From Phaeacidiphilus oryzae TH49 (GTDB lineage: Bacteria > Actinomycetota > Actinomycetes > Streptomycetales > Streptomycetaceae): a DNA stretch of 64,000 nt. This document shows, in pieces, positions 45,740-54,415 of this stretch. Within the stretch, counting starts at the first letter, position 1, and each line of letters begins with the position of its first letter. A program made the position numbers and the translations under genes. The stretch spans positions 558,001 through 622,000 of the forward strand of contig NZ_JQMQ01000004.1 in the NCBI RefSeq assembly GCF_000744815.1, in the 5' to 3' direction. The notes beneath the pieces are model-generated. The model was not told the origin of the DNA. It was given only the letters and a program-made list of their open reading frames with translations, and made no database searches.

Positions 45740-48406
45740 ATGACTCCGTCTTCACGCAGCCGCGGAACCCGTCGCAGGACCCGTCGCGCCGTCGCACTGC
45801 TGAGCGCGCTGGCCGCGCTGTCCGCCACCGGCATGGGCAGTGCCGCCGCCTCTGGCGGCGCGACCCGGGCGGGCGGCGCCGCGCCGCCGGCCGTCACCGG
45901 TGACGCCCGGGTGGACCGGCTCCTGGCCCGGATGACACTGGACGAGAAGCTCACCCTGATCGAGGGCCAGTCCGAGGCGGTGCTCTCCCCGGACACCAAC
46001 CAGTACCAGGCCGGCTACCTGCCGGGCATAGCCAGGTTGGGCATTCCGTCACTGCGGCTGAGCGACGGTCCGCCCGGGGTGATCACCCGGCAGGACTCCA
46101 CCGGGATGACCGACACCATGGGGGTGGCCGCCACCTTCAGCGACGCCGACGCCCGGGCCAACGGCACCGTCATCGGCCGGGACGCCAGGGCGCTCGGCCA
46201 GGACATGGTGCTGGAGCCGTTCGTGAACATGGACCGGGACACCTCCTTCGCCCGCGGCTTCAACACCTTCGGCGAGGACCCCCTGCTCACCGGCCGCACC
46301 GGGGCCGCCGAGATCACCGGGATCCAGAGCCAGGGCACCATGGCCGAGGTCAAGCACTACATCGCCTACGACGGCGCCAACAACGTCACCGTCGACCAGC
46401 AGACCCTCCACGAGGTCTACCTCCAGCCGTTCGAGGACGCGGTGCGCGCCGGCGCGGCCGGGGTGATGTGCTCCTACAACGTCGTCGACGTCGGTACCCC
46501 GGCCCAGTCCTGCGGGAACCGGGAGACCCTCACCTCCATCCTCCGGGACGAGCTGGGCTTCAAGGGCTTCGTCACCTCCGACTGGGGTGCCGACCACGCC
46601 ACCGACTACATCAACGCCGGCCTGGACATGGAGATGCCGGGCAACAGCGAGGGCATCCCCAACTACTTCAGCCCCACCGCGATGAAGCAGGCCATCGCCG
46701 GCGGGCAGGTCAAGGAGTCCCGGATCACCCAGGCCGTCGGCCGGATCCTGTACGAGTACGACCGCTTCGGGCTGCTCGACGGGGCGAGCAAGCACACCGT
46801 CACCCCCGAACCGCGGGCCGCCGACGAGGCGGTCGTCCGGCAGACCGGCGCGGACGCCGCCACCCTGCTGAAGAACGACTCCGGGACCCTTCCGCTCAGC
46901 CGCTCCGCGCTCGGCTCACTGGCCCTGATCGGCCCCGGCGCCGGGCAGACCATCGCCACCGAGGGCGGCGGCGAGAAGTCCGGCGGGATCGTCTCCGAGC
47001 AGACCGGCACCTTTCAGGCCCTCAAATCCGAGCTCGGACAGGCGGGTTCGGGCGGTATCCGGTACGCGGTGGCCGACGACATGACCGGTAGCACCGTGCC
47101 GGCCTCCGCCCTCGCCCTCACCCGCGGCACCGGACAGACGGACGCCACCCTCGACTTCACCGGGCCGCACGCCCTTCCGGCCGGGCAGCCGGAGTCCTGG
47201 TCCGGCACTCTGACCGTGCCGCAGGCCGGGGACTACTGGCTGAACATCCAGGCGCTGGGCGCCACCGGGGCGCTCACGGTCGACGGCAGGACCCTCACCA
47301 CCGTCGGCGCGGGCTTCACCTCGGCCCCGCGCTACGGTGTCGTCCACGCCACCGACGGCAACGGGCCGCTGCCGACCACCGACGGCCTGGCCAACGGCCG
47401 CAGCTTCGTCCACCTCGCGGCCGGCGCCCACCAGCTGGCGGTCAAGGCCTCCCCGGACGCCTCCGGCCGGCCGGTGGAGATGCGGCTGAACTGGGTCACG
47501 CCGGCGCAGCAGCGGGCGAACCACGACGCGGCGGTGGACGCGGCCCGGCACGCGCGGACCGCGGTGGTCTTCGCCTGGGACTCCGAGGACGGCGACCTCT
47601 CCAAGCCGCTGCCGGAGGGCCAGGACCAGCTGATCCAGGACGTCGCCGCGGTCAATCCGAACACCGTGGTGGTGCTGAACACCGGGCAGCCGGTGGCCAT
47701 GCCCTGGTGGAGCAGGGTCAAGTCGGTGCTGGAGATGTACTACCCAGGTGACGAGGGCGGCTGGGCCACCGCCGATGTGCTGCGCGGTGCGGTGGACCCC
47801 GGCGGGCACCTACCGTTCACCTGGCCGGCCTCCCTCGACCAGGAGCTCGCCCATCAGAGCGGTCACCCGGAGCGCTCCTCGGCCGGCGTCGGCGGGAACC
47901 CGAACTGCAGCTTCTTCCCGCCCAACACCGCTCTGGACTGCCCGGTGACCACCTACTCCGAGGGTGTGGACATCGGCTACCGCTTCTTCCAGGCGACGGG
48001 GGAGACCCCGCTCCTCCCGTTCGGCGCCGGGCTGAGCTACACCTCCTTCCGCTACTCCGGACTGACGACGGCTCAGGCGCCCGGCGGCCGCGGCCTGGCG
48101 GTGAGCTTCCGGGTGACGAACACCGGCGGGCGGGCCGGGGACGCCGTACCGCAGATCTACCTGGGCGCACCGCAGCGGCCGCCGGCGGGGGTGCGGTTCG
48201 CCCCGCGGACGCTGGCCGGGTACGCGAGGGTGGCGCTGGCGCCGGGAGAGAGCCGGACGGTCACGATCACGGTGCCGGCGCGTCAGCTGCAGTACTGGTC
48301 CACGGAGGCCGGCCGGTGGGCGACCGCCTCCGGGCCGCGAGCGGTCTCCGTCGCCCCGGACGCGAACGCGGCGGGGCTCACCGGCACGGTGAACGTGCGC
48401 GGCTGA
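45740..48406 (+). CDS. Secreted GH3 beta-glucosidase with PA14-like insert
   Basis: The 888-residue protein has a basic n-region (RGTRRRTRR), a hydrophobic core and an AAA-type cleavage region near residue 37. The GH3 barrel has nucleophile Asp in GFVTSDWGADH; the GH3 C-terminal domain is interrupted by a PA14-like sandwich (about 455-590; WSGTLTVPQAGDYWLNIQAL), resumes with AVVFAWDSEDGD and is followed by a fibronectin-III-like domain after LPFGAGLSYTSF. It would cleave beta-glucosides outside the cell. ATG 45740 follows AGGATCGC. AGCGCT in GGTGAGCGCTTGTGC, about 90 bases upstream, is a possible LacI-family (CebR-like) half-match. Confidence 0.93.
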   Translation: MTPSSRSRGTRRRTRRAVALLSALAALSATGMGSAAASGGATRAGGAAPPAVTGDARVDRLLARMTLDEKLTLIEGQSEAVLSPDTNQYQAGYLPGIARLGIPSLRLSDGPPGVITRQDSTGMTDTMGVAATFSDADARANGTVIGRDARALGQDMVLEPFVNMDRDTSFARGFNTFGEDPLLTGRTGAAEITGIQSQGTMAEVKHYIAYDGANNVTVDQQTLHEVYLQPFEDAVRAGAAGVMCSYNVVDVGTPAQSCGNRETLTSILRDELGFKGFVTSDWGADHATDYINAGLDMEMPGNSEGIPNYFSPTAMKQAIAGGQVKESRITQAVGRILYEYDRFGLLDGASKHTVTPEPRAADEAVVRQTGADAATLLKNDSGTLPLSRSALGSLALIGPGAGQTIATEGGGEKSGGIVSEQTGTFQALKSELGQAGSGGIRYAVADDMTGSTVPASALALTRGTGQTDATLDFTGPHALPAGQPESWSGTLTVPQAGDYWLNIQALGATGALTVDGRTLTTVGAGFTSAPRYGVVHATDGNGPLPTTDGLANGRSFVHLAAGAHQLAVKASPDASGRPVEMRLNWVTPAQQRANHDAAVDAARHARTAVVFAWDSEDGDLSKPLPEGQDQLIQDVAAVNPNTVVVLNTGQPVAMPWWSRVKSVLEMYYPGDEGGWATADVLRGAVDPGGHLPFTWPASLDQELAHQSGHPERSSAGVGGNPNCSFFPPNTALDCPVTTYSEGVDIGYRFFQATGETPLLPFGAGLSYTSFRYSGLTTAQAPGGRGLAVSFRVTNTGGRAGDAVPQIYLGAPQRPPAGVRFAPRTLAGYARVALAPGESRTVTITVPARQLQYWSTEAGRWATASGPRAVSVAPDANAAGLTGTVNVRG

Positions 48407-48464
48407 CCGGACCGACTGATCCGGGTCGGACGCCGAACAGCGCCGACAACTGCCGGCAACCAAG

Positions 48465-48512
48465 GAGTGGGGCGCGCGGCCCGGTGTGCCGTCCGGGTCG
48501 CGCGCCCCACTC
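48465..48512. terminator. Long stem-loop after the GH3 gene
   Basis: GAGTGGGGCGCGCGGCCCGG pairs with CCGGGTCGCGCGCCCCACTC across an 8-base loop, with one non-Watson-Crick position. It lies 58 bases after the stop codon. Confidence 0.8.
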
Positions 48513-48842
48513 GGGGACCGGCGCGCCGCCTTCACGCCGGTGCGCCCCACAGGAGGGCGGTGGCGCCGGGTCACCGTGCCGCCGCCTTGCGGCAGGCAGG
48601 TGAGCCGCGCTCCCGGCGCCGCCGGTCTGGGCAGGGCCCCCCTCCTCCCCTAAGGGTGGCGCCCTGCGGCCGCTCCGGCAGGACCGCCCTCCGGGGTGTC
48701 CCGGTCCCTCCCCCGCAGAACAGACTGCCCGGGGACGCCGAATGCGGACCAGGGCCACTCCGGCCCCGCGATGAGGGCCGATCGGCCCCAGTCCGGGCAG
48801 ACCCATGGGCGCTCGCCCGTCACGGCGGGCTCCGTACGGCGC
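48513..48842. other. 330-base gap between convergent genes, nothing identified
   Basis: No credible gene on either strand. A weak hairpin (TGCCGC/GCGGCA, 48577-48594) may end transcription from the dehydrogenase side. Confidence 0.6.
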
Positions 48843-49643
48843 TCAGGCAGCGGTGTGACCGCCGTCGATCACCAGGTCGGAACCGGTGATGGCGGAGGCG
48901 GCGGGGCTGCACAGGAAGGCGACGGCCTCGGCCACCTCCTCGGGCTCGACCAGCCGCTTGACGGCCGTACCCGCCAGCATGACCTCGGCGACCACGCGGT
49001 CCTCGGGGATGCCGTGGGCGGCCGCCTGGTCGGCGATCTGGCCTTCGACCAGGGGAGTGCGGACGTAGCCGGGGTTGACGCAGTTGGAGGTGACGCCGTG
49101 CGGGCCGCCCTCCAGGGCGACGGTCTTGGAGAGCCCCTCCAGTCCGTGCTTGGCGGCGACGTAGGCGCTCTTGTAGGCGGAGGCGCGCAGGCCGTGGATG
49201 GAGGAGACGTTGACGATGCGCCCCCAGCCCTGCTCGTACATGCCGGGCAGTGCGGCGTGGATGATGCGGAAGGGGGCCTCCAGCATGACGCGGAGCATCA
49301 GCGCGAACCGGTCCGGATCGAACTCCTCGACGGGGCGGACGTGTTGCAGGCCCGCGTTGTTCACCACGATGTCCGCGCGGAGGTCCAGGGCCGAGACGGC
49401 GGCGGCGTCGGAGAGGTCGGCCACCAGCGCCTCGCCACCGGTGAGCTCGGCGACCTCCCGGGCCGCGCCGGCGTTCAGGTCCAGGGCGCGGACCCGCGCG
49501 CCCGCCTGGGCCAGGCGCAGCGCGCAGGCCCGGCCGATGCCGCTGCCCGCGCCGGTGACCAGGGCGGTCCGTCCGGAGAGGTCGAGACCGGAGAGGGCGG
49601 AAGGGGTTGCGGGGGAGGGCTCGGGGGCTTGCGCGCCGGTCAT
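48843..49643 (-). CDS. 3-hydroxybutyrate dehydrogenase-like SDR
   Basis: The 266-residue protein is a classical short-chain dehydrogenase: NAD motif TALVTGAGSGIGRA, NNAGLQHV, catalytic Ser in VNVSSIHGL, YVAAKHG (Tyr-x3-Lys). NCVNPGYVRTPLVEGQI and the ending SDLVIDGGHTAA match D-3-hydroxybutyrate dehydrogenases that interconvert acetoacetate and 3-hydroxybutyrate. ATG 49643 is preceded by TGGAGCC. In-frame extension to 51248 is the shadow of another gene. Confidence 0.9.
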   Translation of the reverse strand: MTGAQAPEPSPATPSALSGLDLSGRTALVTGAGSGIGRACALRLAQAGARVRALDLNAGAAREVAELTGGEALVADLSDAAAVSALDLRADIVVNNAGLQHVRPVEEFDPDRFALMLRVMLEAPFRIIHAALPGMYEQGWGRIVNVSSIHGLRASAYKSAYVAAKHGLEGLSKTVALEGGPHGVTSNCVNPGYVRTPLVEGQIADQAAAHGIPEDRVVAEVMLAGTAVKRLVEPEEVAEAVAFLCSPAASAITGSDLVIDGGHTAA

Positions 49644-49985
49644 CGGTGGCTCCAGGGCTTGGTGCGGATCGTGCGGCGCCGGTTCCGCCGGCCCCCCGGA
49701 GGCCCCGGCGGTCCGAGGATACCGACCGTTGCTCCGTGTACCGATCACCGGCCCGCCGGGGATGACGCGGGCCCCGGCAGTGGCCAGACTGGAGAGGCAG
49801 GCCGGCTTACGCAGGGACCGGGCCAGACTGGACGACTGAGGCGGACCGACGGTGCCGGACGGGAGTCGGGTGTCGCCGGGGAAGTGTGGTTCTGCAGGAT
49901 TTGGCTGAAACAGAACGCAACTCCCCGCACATACCCCGGGATTCCGGACCACTCCGGCACAAAAGCCCGAGATTGCTGGTGCAAT
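49644..49985. other. 342-base divergent promoter region
   Basis: No gene seen. It contains the 12-mer GGCCAGACTGGA twice (near 49780 and 49823) and an inverted pair GTTCTG (49889-49894) / CAGAAC (49911-49916), either of which could be a regulator site for the divergent dehydrogenase or acetyltransferase genes. Confidence 0.5.
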
Positions 49986-51092
49986 GTGGTGGTGGGTGTT
50001 GAGGTCTGTACTCCAGGAGAGCTGGGGGCGAGGGAGATCGCTGCCTGGCATGCGTTGGGTGGGGCGAGCGAGTGGCTCGGGCACCCCTTCCTGGCGCCAG
50101 AGTTCGCCGTGGCGCTGGCCGACCGGCCGGGGGCGCGGGTCGCGGTGCTCAGCGAGGGGACCGAGCACGTCGGCTTCCTGGCCTACGAGCGGACGGGGCT
50201 CGGGGTCGGCCGCCCGCTGGCCCGGGGGCTGAACATCGGCCAGGGGCTGGTCCACCATCCGGAGCTGCGACTGCCGGAGCGGACGCTGCTGAAGGCCTGC
50301 GGGTTGTCCGTCCTCGAATACGACAACTGGGTGCCGGACTCCACCGCTGTCGCGCTGCGCGGGGCGCGGCGGATCGACCTGCCGGTGGTCGACTTCTCCT
50401 GTGGTTGGGACGAGTACCTGAAGGGCCGGCACGACCTCCACCGCAAGTACTTCCGCACGATCGACTACAAGCGCCGCAAGCTGGAGCGCGAGGTCGGGCC
50501 GGTGGAGGTGCGCGCGGTGAGCGGTCCAGGGGGCGGCGGCCAGGGCGCGTTGGCGACACTGCTGGCCTGGAAGTCCCGCCAGTACCGGCTCAGTGGGTGG
50601 CCCGACCCGTTCGCCGATCCGGCCGTCCGGGAGGCGGTGGAGCGGGTGGCCGCACTGGACTGCGCGGCCGTGCGCGCGGTGTTCACCACCGTGCGGGCCC
50701 GCGGGCGGCTGATCGCGGTCGACCTCAGCCTCACCTCCGGCACCGTCTTCGCCGGCTGGGTGCAGGCGCACGACCCCGAGTTCGGGCGCTACTCGCCCGG
50801 GATGATCCGTACCGTCGAGACCCTCCGCGCGGCCGCCCGGCTCGGCGTCGGCCACGTAGCCCTCGGCCGCAACGACGAGGGCTACAAGCGCTATCTGAAG
50901 AACGACGACCTGTTCGTGCTGGAGGGGCGCGCCCGCCGGGCGGGGCCGGTCGCCGGGATGTACGCGATGCGGCACGGTCCGGTCGCGCGGGCCAAGCGGG
51001 CGGTGCTGGCCCACCCGCGGGCGCGGGCCGCGGTGCGCGCCGGGCTGGCCCGCTACGGAGCCGCCCGGGAGCGGTGGCACGGGCGGGGCTGA
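49986..51092 (+). CDS. GNAT acetyltransferase, CelD/FemAB-like
   Basis: The roughly 368-residue protein has the pattern of Acetyltransf_6 (CelD/BcsL) proteins: WLGHPFLAPEFAVAL early, LVHHPELRLPERTLLKACG, SCGWDEYLKGRHDLHRKYFR, YSPGMIRTVETLRAAARLG and HVALGRNDEGYKRYLKNDD. Such enzymes acylate polysaccharides or other cell-envelope components. The start is uncertain: GTG codons at 49986, 49989 and 49992 are all possible and no good ribosome-binding site is seen. Confidence 0.75.
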   Translation: MVVGVEVCTPGELGAREIAAWHALGGASEWLGHPFLAPEFAVALADRPGARVAVLSEGTEHVGFLAYERTGLGVGRPLARGLNIGQGLVHHPELRLPERTLLKACGLSVLEYDNWVPDSTAVALRGARRIDLPVVDFSCGWDEYLKGRHDLHRKYFRTIDYKRRKLEREVGPVEVRAVSGPGGGGQGALATLLAWKSRQYRLSGWPDPFADPAVREAVERVAALDCAAVRAVFTTVRARGRLIAVDLSLTSGTVFAGWVQAHDPEFGRYSPGMIRTVETLRAAARLGVGHVALGRNDEGYKRYLKNDDLFVLEGRARRAGPVAGMYAMRHGPVARAKRAVLAHPRARAAVRAGLARYGAARERWHGRG

Positions 51093-51138
51093 CCGCGGCC
51101 GGCACCGGCTGCGCCGATCGGGTGGTGGGGCGGAGACG

Positions 51139-51189
51139 GGGCAACCATTCGTGGCTCGGCGGGCCTCTCTTGAGACGGAATGGTTGCCC
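51139..51189. repeat. Perfect 12-bp inverted repeat (GGGCAACCATTC / GAATGGTTGCCC)
   Basis: Arms at 51139-51150 and 51178-51189 are perfectly complementary with a 27-base spacer. It lies between the acetyltransferase stop and the next small gene, 25 bases from that gene's start. It could be an operator, a leader hairpin or an ECF-type promoter duplicated in inverse orientation. Confidence 0.75.
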
Positions 51190-51213
51190 GTACAGCTGTG
51201 AGGTGAGCCTGTG

Positions 51214-51567
51214 ATGATCCAGAAGACCGATGGCCGGGGGGACGCCACCCTGCAGCTCGGCTACCGCCAGGAGCGCGAGCTGCGCATCCGGCGGGACGCC
51301 AACTGGCTGCTGCTGAACGGCGCTCTGCTGCGGGCCGGGATCCCACCGGCGGACGCCGACTCGCGCGCTCTCGACCTCCTCTCCCGGTCCGACCCGGGGG
51401 TCGTCTCCGCGGTGGTCCGCTGGCTGGAGGCGCGCGGCCTTGGCGCCCCGGCGCCCGCCCCGGAGGAGGCGGCGCCCCTCCACGTCCACGCGCCGATCGG
51501 CCGCCCGCGCGCCGCGGCGGCGCCCGCCGCCGACCCCCGCCTCGGCTACCAGGTCGAGGCGTGCTGA
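51214..51567 (+). CDS. Small protein of unknown function
   Basis: The 117-residue protein has a charged helical N-terminal part (TLQLGYRQERELRIRRDANW, then DSRALDLLSRSDPGVVSAVV) and an Ala/Pro-rich C-terminus. No signal peptide or membrane helix. ATG 51214 follows GAGGTGA; the adjacent GTG 51211 is possible. Preceded by the 12-bp inverted repeat. No family recognised. Confidence 0.6.
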   Translation: MIQKTDGRGDATLQLGYRQERELRIRRDANWLLLNGALLRAGIPPADADSRALDLLSRSDPGVVSAVVRWLEARGLGAPAPAPEEAAPLHVHAPIGRPRAAAAPAADPRLGYQVEAC

Positions 51568-51654
51568 CGGTTTCGGCCGGACTCGACGGCGGGTGATGGC
51601 CGTTCGGGTGGAACTCCCGGTGGGCCGGAACGCCCGGTGGGTAGGGTGCTCGGC

Positions 51655-52329
51655 GTGGAGACGAGCCGGGTGGGGGAGTCCGCGTATCCGCCGCTGAACC
51701 TGCGGGTGGAGACCGAGCGGCTGGCGTTGGTGGGGGCCACGGACCGGTGGCTGGAGCGGCTGGTGCCCGTGGTGCGGGCGGGGGTGGCCGACGGGCCGCC
51801 GTGGCCGTTCGACGATCCGATCTCGTTCTACCGGGAGGGACCGGAGCGGGAGTGGGCCTGGCTGCGCGCGATCTGGTCCGGGCGCGGGCGCGTCTCGGAC
51901 GCCTTCTGGCGGCTGTACTTCGTGGTGGTCGTGGACGGTGAGCCGGTCGGGATGCAGGACCTGATCGGGGAGGACTTCGCCGAGCTGGGGACGGTGCACA
52001 CCTTCTCCTGGCTCGCGCCCGGCGCTCGCGGGCGGGGGCTGGGCAGAGAGATGCGGGCGGCCGTACTCCAGCTGGCCTTCGAGGGCTTCGGCGCCCGGGA
52101 GGCCGGGAGCGACGCGTTCGTCGACAACCTCGCCTCGAACCGGGTCTCGGAGGCCGTCGGCTACGAGCGCAACGGGACCGCCTGGGCGACCCGGCGCGGG
52201 GAGCCCTGCGAGCTGGTCCGCTGGAAGCTCACCCGGGAGCGGTGGGCGGCGCGGCGGCGGGAGGACATCCGGCTCGGCGGGGTGGCGGAGTGCCTTCCGG
52301 TGCTGGGGATCCCGCCGCTACAAGTCTGA
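51655..52329 (+). CDS. GNAT N-acetyltransferase (RimJ/RimL-like)
   Basis: The 224-residue protein has RVETERLALVGATDRWLERL at the N-terminus, FVVVVDGEPVGMQDLIGEDF, and the acetyl-CoA loop in APGARGRGLGREMRAAVLQL, then NLASNRVSEAVGYERNG. This resembles RimJ-type acetyltransferases of proteins or small amines. GTG 51655 follows GGTAGGGTG; GTG 51637 is an alternative. The 3' end overlaps the convergent MarR gene by 12 bases. Confidence 0.88.
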   Translation: METSRVGESAYPPLNLRVETERLALVGATDRWLERLVPVVRAGVADGPPWPFDDPISFYREGPEREWAWLRAIWSGRGRVSDAFWRLYFVVVVDGEPVGMQDLIGEDFAELGTVHTFSWLAPGARGRGLGREMRAAVLQLAFEGFGAREAGSDAFVDNLASNRVSEAVGYERNGTAWATRRGEPCELVRWKLTRERWAARRREDIRLGGVAECLPVLGIPPLQV

Positions 52330-52818
52330 CTCGGCGAGGCCGGTCCAGGGCGGGGCGGAAGGGTCCGCCGAGTCCGCGTCCGCATCGGCGGCACTATCGG
52401 CCGCATTGGTCGCGAGGCGGTGGAGGAGGTCGGCCAGGGTGGCGCGGTCCTCCGCGGTGAGGCCCGCGTTGAGCCGCCGGTCGAAGGCCGTCGCGGCCGT
52501 GCGGAGCCGGCGGAAGGCGGCCTCGCCCTCCTCGGTGAGTTCCACGACGTGGATGCGGCGGTTCTCGGGGTCGCGGACGCGGGTGACCAGTCCCCGCTTG
52601 TCCATCGCGTTGAGGTGGTGGGTCAGGGTGGCCTGGCGGATGCCGACCGCCTCGGCGAGTTCCCGCTGGTTGCCGGGTCGGCGGGTCTTGAGGTTGAGGA
52701 GGATCAGCCAGACCGGCAGTGACCCCCCGGCCTCCTCCAGCGCCTCGTCGAAGGCCCGGCCGACGGTCCGGGCCGCCTGGCTCAGAAGGAGGCCGGTGGG
52801 AACGGGAAACGACGGCAT
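52318..52818 (-). CDS. MarR-family transcriptional regulator
   Basis: The 166-residue protein has the MarR winged helix (RELAEAVGIRQATLTHHLNA, then MDKRGLVTRVRDPENRR with the wing, VVELTEEGEAAF) and a C-terminal Ala/Asp-rich tail. It is divergent from a SnoaL-SDR gene pair, with palindromes between. It probably represses that pair and itself, released by a phenolic or other small ligand (family knowledge). Confidence 0.9.
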   Translation of the reverse strand: MPSFPVPTGLLLSQAARTVGRAFDEALEEAGGSLPVWLILLNLKTRRPGNQRELAEAVGIRQATLTHHLNAMDKRGLVTRVRDPENRRIHVVELTEEGEAAFRRLRTAATAFDRRLNAGLTAEDRATLADLLHRLATNAADSAADADADSADPSAPPWTGLAESDL

Positions 52819-52841
52819 GGGCCAAGACTAGCAGTCACAAT

Positions 52842-52883
52842 GATGTCGAAGCATTTGACGTCTAAGGATTAGATGCCTACGTT
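52842..52883 (+). promoter_or_regulatory. MarR-type operators overlapping the SnoaL-SDR promoter
   Basis: The imperfect palindrome GATGTCGAA-GCA-TTTGACGTC (52842-52862) adjoins the perfect TCTAA-GGA-TTAGA (52861-52873). A -35 TTGACG (52855-52860) and a -10 TACGTT (52878-52883), 17 bp apart, are overlapped by both, so a bound MarR dimer would block the promoter. Confidence 0.65.
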
Positions 52884-52942
52884 GGGAGGAGCGGGCGGGA
52901 GGTGGCCCGAACCAGCCCGTCCACCGGGCCGAGGAGGATGCC

Positions 52943-53353
52943 GTGAGCGCGATAGAGAATCTGCTGACCGACTGGAGCCGCGCGGAACTGGCCGGCGACG
53001 GGAAGGCCCTGGCCGAGCTGCTGCACGAGGAGTTCCTCGCGGTCGGCCCCTTCGGCTTCCTGCTCGACCGCGGGCAGTGGGCCGGTCGCTTCGAGAACGG
53101 GCTGGAGTACGGCGAGTTCGGTTTCGTGCCGGACGGAGCAGTGCGGCGCTTCGGCGACACCGCACTGGTGGTGGGCACGCAGACGCAGCGGGGAAGCCAC
53201 CAGGGACGGCCGATCGACGGTTCGTTCCGCGTCACTCTGGTGATCGCGGGGGCCGGGGACGGCGGCCCGGCCGAGCCCGCAGTGCCGGGTACGCCTCCGC
53301 GCCTGGCGGGGGTCCACCTGAGTCTGCGCACGCCGCCGGAGCAGGACCGATGA
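52943..53353 (+). CDS. SnoaL/DUF4440-like small protein
   Basis: The 136-residue protein has the NTF2-like alpha+beta-barrel pattern (LTDWSRAELAGDGKALAELL; EFLAVGPFGFLLDRGQWAGR; VVGTQTQRGSHQGRPI). This fold covers ketosteroid isomerase-like enzymes and binding proteins; role unknown. GTG 52943 follows GAGGAGG. The stop overlaps the SDR start (ATGA), so both form the MarR-controlled operon. Confidence 0.85.
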   Translation: MSAIENLLTDWSRAELAGDGKALAELLHEEFLAVGPFGFLLDRGQWAGRFENGLEYGEFGFVPDGAVRRFGDTALVVGTQTQRGSHQGRPIDGSFRVTLVIAGAGDGGPAEPAVPGTPPRLAGVHLSLRTPPEQDR

Positions 53354-54174
53354 GCCGCGCCCTGGACGGCCGGAGCGGCCGGAGCGGCCGGAGCGGCCGG
53401 AGCGGCCTGAACGGCCTGAGCGTTCTGGAGGACCGGACCGCGCTGGTCACCGGCAGCTCGCGCGGGATCGGAGCCGCGATCGCGGAGCTCTTCGCCCTGG
53501 CCGGCGCCCGGGTCGTCGTCCACGGGCGGGACGCGGACGCCGCGGAATCCGTGCGGGCCAGGATCGAGGCGGCCGGTGGCACGGCGGTGGCCGTCACCGC
53601 CGATCTCACCCGCCACGCCGAGGTGGAGGCGCTGCGCGCACGCGCGGAAGCGGAGTTCGGCCCGGTCGACACGGTGGTCGCCAACGTCGGCGGCAACCCG
53701 GTGCCGCCGCGCCCGGTGGAGGAGATGACCGAGGAGGAGTGGCGGGCCGGTGTGGACGCCAACCTCACCACCACCTTCCTCACCGTCAAGGCCTTCCTGC
53801 CGGGGATGAAGCAGAGGGGTCGGGGCTGCCTCGTCACCATGTCCTCGGCAGCGGCCCGCCGCGTGGACGCCCACTCGCCGGCGGGGTACGCGGCGGCCAA
53901 GGCCGGGATCGAGATGCTGACCAAGGATCTCGCCGCCCAGGCCGGGCCGTTCGGCGTGCGGGTGAACTGCCTGGCACCGGAGACCATCCTGACCGAGCGC
54001 AACACGCGGATGATCCCGGCGGAGGTGCGGCAGCGGCTGATCGCCGAGCATCCGCTGCGCCGGCTGGGCACACCGGAGGACGTCGCCCAGGCCGCCCTCT
54101 ACCTGGCCGCCGACACCTCCTCGTGGGTGAGCGGAATAGTCCTGGACGTGGCCGGCGGCTCGGTCCTGGTCTGA
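53350..54174 (+). CDS. SDR-family oxidoreductase
   Basis: The 274-residue protein has a classical SDR fold: TALVTGSSRGIGAAIAELFA, ANVGGNP, catalytic Ser in VTMSSAAARR, Tyr/Lys in GYAAAKAG and an ending GGSVLV. The first 24 residues are an added RSGRSGRSGRSG-type repeat encoded by 9-bp tandem units. Start ATG 53350 overlaps the SnoaL stop. Substrate unknown. Confidence 0.9.
   Translation: MSRALDGRSGRSGRSGRSGLNGLSVLEDRTALVTGSSRGIGAAIAELFALAGARVVVHGRDADAAESVRARIEAAGGTAVAVTADLTRHAEVEALRARAEAEFGPVDTVVANVGGNPVPPRPVEEMTEEEWRAGVDANLTTTFLTVKAFLPGMKQRGRGCLVTMSSAAARRVDAHSPAGYAAAKAGIEMLTKDLAAQAGPFGVRVNCLAPETILTERNTRMIPAEVRQRLIAEHPLRRLGTPEDVAQAALYLAADTSSWVSGIVLDVAGGSVLV
53368..53421. repeat. Six tandem 9-bp units (GGCCGGAGC and variants)
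   Basis: Four perfect GGCCGGAGC units are followed by GGCCTGAAC and GGCCTGAGC, all in frame inside the 5' end of the SDR gene. They encode Arg-Ser-Gly triplets. Confidence 0.9.
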
Positions 54175-54359
54175 GACCCGACCGAGCCGCGGGGGCGCCG
54201 CTTCTCGGAGGCCGGAACGGGCAGCCTGACGCCGAACTCAGCGAGGCTGACGCTCCTGAGGCTGCGAGGCCTCCGTGAGCGAACGATCCCGCGCGCGGGC
54301 GCCCCTTCCCCCGGCGAAGGCCTGCGCCGAAGGGCCGCGTGCCGAGGTCGTAGATGTGG

Positions 54360-54390
54360 GTCCTCTCGGCGGTCTGGCCGCCGAGAGGAC
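54360..54390. terminator. Stem-loop terminator between SDR and phospholipase genes
   Basis: GTCCTCTCGGCGG and CCGCCGAGAGGAC form a perfect 13-bp stem with a 5-base loop in the gap between convergent genes. Confidence 0.8.
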
Positions 54391-54415
54391 GGGGGTTCCC
54401 GGCGTGCAGTGCGGC

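Noticed and set aside
42723..45797. 1024-codon minus-strand frame
   Set aside because: Antisense shadow of the phosphoketolase gene.
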